From: Taenia hydatigena
Lineage: Eukaryota; Platyhelminthes; Cestoda; Cyclophyllidea; Taeniidae
Direction: 5' to 3'
NCBI GenBank assembly: GCA_036345935.2
Contig: JADWOT020000007.1
Span: 2,368,385 to 2,432,384 of the forward strand
DNA: 64,000 nt
Position 1 is the stretch's first letter. The number at the start of each line of letters is the position of its first letter. Below the pieces are notes generated by a model. It saw only the letters and a program-made list of their open reading frames with translations. It did no database searches and was not told the DNA's origin. This document shows positions 61,922 to 64,000 of the stretch, piece by piece. Both the position numbers and the translations under genes were made by a program.

Positions 61922-62075
61922 TTCAACGAAAAGCTAAACAAGAGGCACGGTCAAGTGCGAAAGTAGGGAAATTCAGCCAGATGCATGATTAGAGGTCAAT
62001 AGACACAAAGAGAGACTTGCTAATCATTAGCGGGCACCAGTAGTGTCACAAACACTCACCCATGATCCGTGCAAA
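61922..62075 (+). repeat. Dispersed repeat R3, copy b
   Basis: Partner of 13695-13855, same orientation. Unlike copy a it has no R2 next to it, so R3 can move or be duplicated on its own. Confidence 0.85.
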
Positions 62076-64000
62076 TAAGTGGAACACACAATAAATGGGT
62101 AGGTGAAAACTGGCTCTACCGGAGGTTCAGTTAGCCGTAATTCACCTATTTGGCAGTACCTGCTGCAGGTACAAAAGGCTGCACTTAATGACGAGAAGGC
62201 ATGCCTAACCAAACTAGATCAATGAAAAATACAGCATATAATGTAATGCAAACAAATGTGTTATGTTTGTACAGGCTTACAATTTAAGCGAGTTTCTGCC
62301 TCCGGATATCCAAATCCTCAACTCACACCAACGACTGGTGCTTTCTGTCCACAATGTCATATACGTGGAAATTACCGCATCGCGCCAAAGTTAGCCGACT
62401 TCTAACAATTTTACCAAAGAACGCATTAGGCTGGTGTACTGCGCCACGTGCCCTCTCGTTTCCGTTTAATGTTCTAGCTCTCCTATCACCTTAGCTAAGA
62501 GACTCGAAACCAAAAATGTCTCCGTGCCTAAAAAACAGAATGAAATGTAGAGAAACAATCCCAATCGTGATCAACCCCTATAATAAACCTGCCAATCAGA
62601 TCAGCAGATTGACACCCAGTCTAAGGGTGGTGTGGACTGCTCATTGATACCCCGTTCCCAGTAGAACCTTTACTACCTCGACGTATGTTTCTACAAGTCA
62701 GAAACAGACACGATCACATTTATCTCCAATTCAGCACCATCACGGGTACAAAAGGACCAATATTTTCGTAGTTTTCTTTATAACTTTCAGTGGCTTTTTT
62801 AATTGTTTGCCCAAGATTCCAGCTTTTATCATGACCAGTGAAGAGTAATGCATACCCTCGGGCAAAACACATACATCCAACATAACTTTCAAGTTGACAA
62901 ATTATTTTATCCGTATAAGATTAAAATCATTTTGCCAAAAATTTTGTAAGAACAACAAAAATGCGCGAATTTAAGCGCAACTATATCTGGATTGCTTTCA
63001 AAAAGCAGTCGCATGTATATTTGTAATCAATGTTCGAAAATTTATGGAAGCAATCATTCAGCGTCATTAAGCAAGCTTGATTCAAAAGTAAAAATACTTC
63101 AATATGGAAATTTTGTGTTAATATGAGGTTTAAACAAAGATTTTAAAGTCGAACAGAGCAACATGAGCCATTATTTACCACTATGATGTCACGAAACTCC
63201 CTTGTAAATAAACGATGAAATAGCTGCAACACTTTGTTTGTTTGGACTACCGGTTTTGGACAGAGTAACAGAAGTGGTCATGTTGCCATAGCTGCGTAGA
63301 CTTGCCTTTGGGACATGCCAGTGGCTCATTTCCTCTGCTTACTAACTATATGTATTCTACCCTAGTATTCTGCCTTCTTTTGTCCTCAAAGGAGCCTCGG
63401 AAAGCTACAACAGACCTCAGGCAGAATATTGGTATTCGGCATACGAAAGGCACAATGGACACAAAAGGAAAGTTGCGACAGTACTCGTTGGGAAACAGCC
63501 TGACATTTTGGATTGCATGCGCTTGAGTATCGCACTTTTTACATCTCGAGTTGCCTCCGAAGTCTTATAGGCGAACATATGGTGCTAATAAATAAAAGAA
63601 GTATCTGCATACATCAGTGAACGGCTAAACGGATTATCAAATCACTACTCGTTAAATTATTGGCATAAGCAAATAAATTGTCAAGCCGTTAAAGTGTTTT
63701 GGCAGTTATAACTAGCGCAGAGACACCCAGGTAACTTTCTGTATCATCATAAAGGTAGCAGCAGCAAAATTATCTTTGTTTGGGCAAAATTGGGTAAGTA
63801 ATTCTTAAGCTCTTCCTTAATGACTGCATACTAAGAAGTGTTGGCCACTTTGAACAAACAATCTTCCGCAAACGAACTCGCTTGCACTCCGAGACATGAA
63901 AGGCATCCAATATGAAGATATCGACACTATGGCCTTTGCACATTTCCATACCCACAAACGGTGAGCTGATTAATGGACAAGATATAACCTTACCGATCCG
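62076..64000. other. Non-genic right end
   Basis: AT-rich with short frames only. No repeat partner found inside the window. Confidence 0.55.

Noticed and set aside
1..64000. CRISPR arrays, operons, phage or bacterial genes
   Set aside because: No regularly spaced repeats with unique spacers, no long contiguous coding frames and no ribosome binding sites; the exon-intron structure is eukaryotic.

Overview
The window is eukaryotic nuclear DNA from an animal. Coding sequence is sparse and broken into short exons with GT-AG borders. Introns range from under 100 bp to nearly 2 kb, and most of the rest is AT-leaning intergenic DNA carrying diverged dispersed repeats. No bacterial operon, ribosome binding site, CRISPR array or phage module is visible. 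The mixture of very short and long introns and the repeat-laden, gene-poor layout would suit a flatworm, perhaps a large-genome tapeworm. That is only an inference; a mollusc or another lophotrochozoan cannot be excluded.

Two genes can be supported. The better one lies on the minus strand between 53829 and 45478. Twelve exons, joined in consistent phase, give a predicted protein of 703 residues resembling DUR3-type urea transporters of the sodium:solute symporter (SSS) superfamily. The join requires skipping 16 nt inside exon 5. The gene also has one likely GC-AG intron, one possible 36-nt intron, and a cysteine-rich loop encoded by exons 8 and 9.

The second gene is on the plus strand near 34.6-35.4 kb. 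One exon is a fibronectin type III domain. The next appears to be the C-terminal exon, and it carries an exact 12-residue tandem repeat built on K/R-S-T-Q-T. This is the recognition motif for dynein light chain LC8 (DYNLL), so the protein may be a multivalent LC8-binding scaffold. The upstream exons were not securely found.

The rest is mostly non-genic. Five families of diverged dispersed repeats each have two copies here (R1: 14.87 and 24.1 kb, inverted; R2: 13.25 and 38.84 kb; R3: 13.7 and 61.9 kb; R4: 40.5 and 58.3 kb; R5: 38.1 and 59.7 kb, inverted). They cluster at 13-16 kb, 38-41 kb and 58-62 kb. Three local duplications sit at 3.4-4.4, 5.0-5.65 and 9.05-9.17 kb. A tRNA-like, SINE-type sequence lies near 27.5 kb, and microsatellites at 41.5, 54.2 and 57.1 kb. 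From 1 to 33.9 kb there is no gene I can defend. One unknown base occurs at 9420.

Repeat boundaries and similarities were judged by eye, not computed. Gene models rest on splice signals, reading-frame phase and remembered family features, not on a database search.
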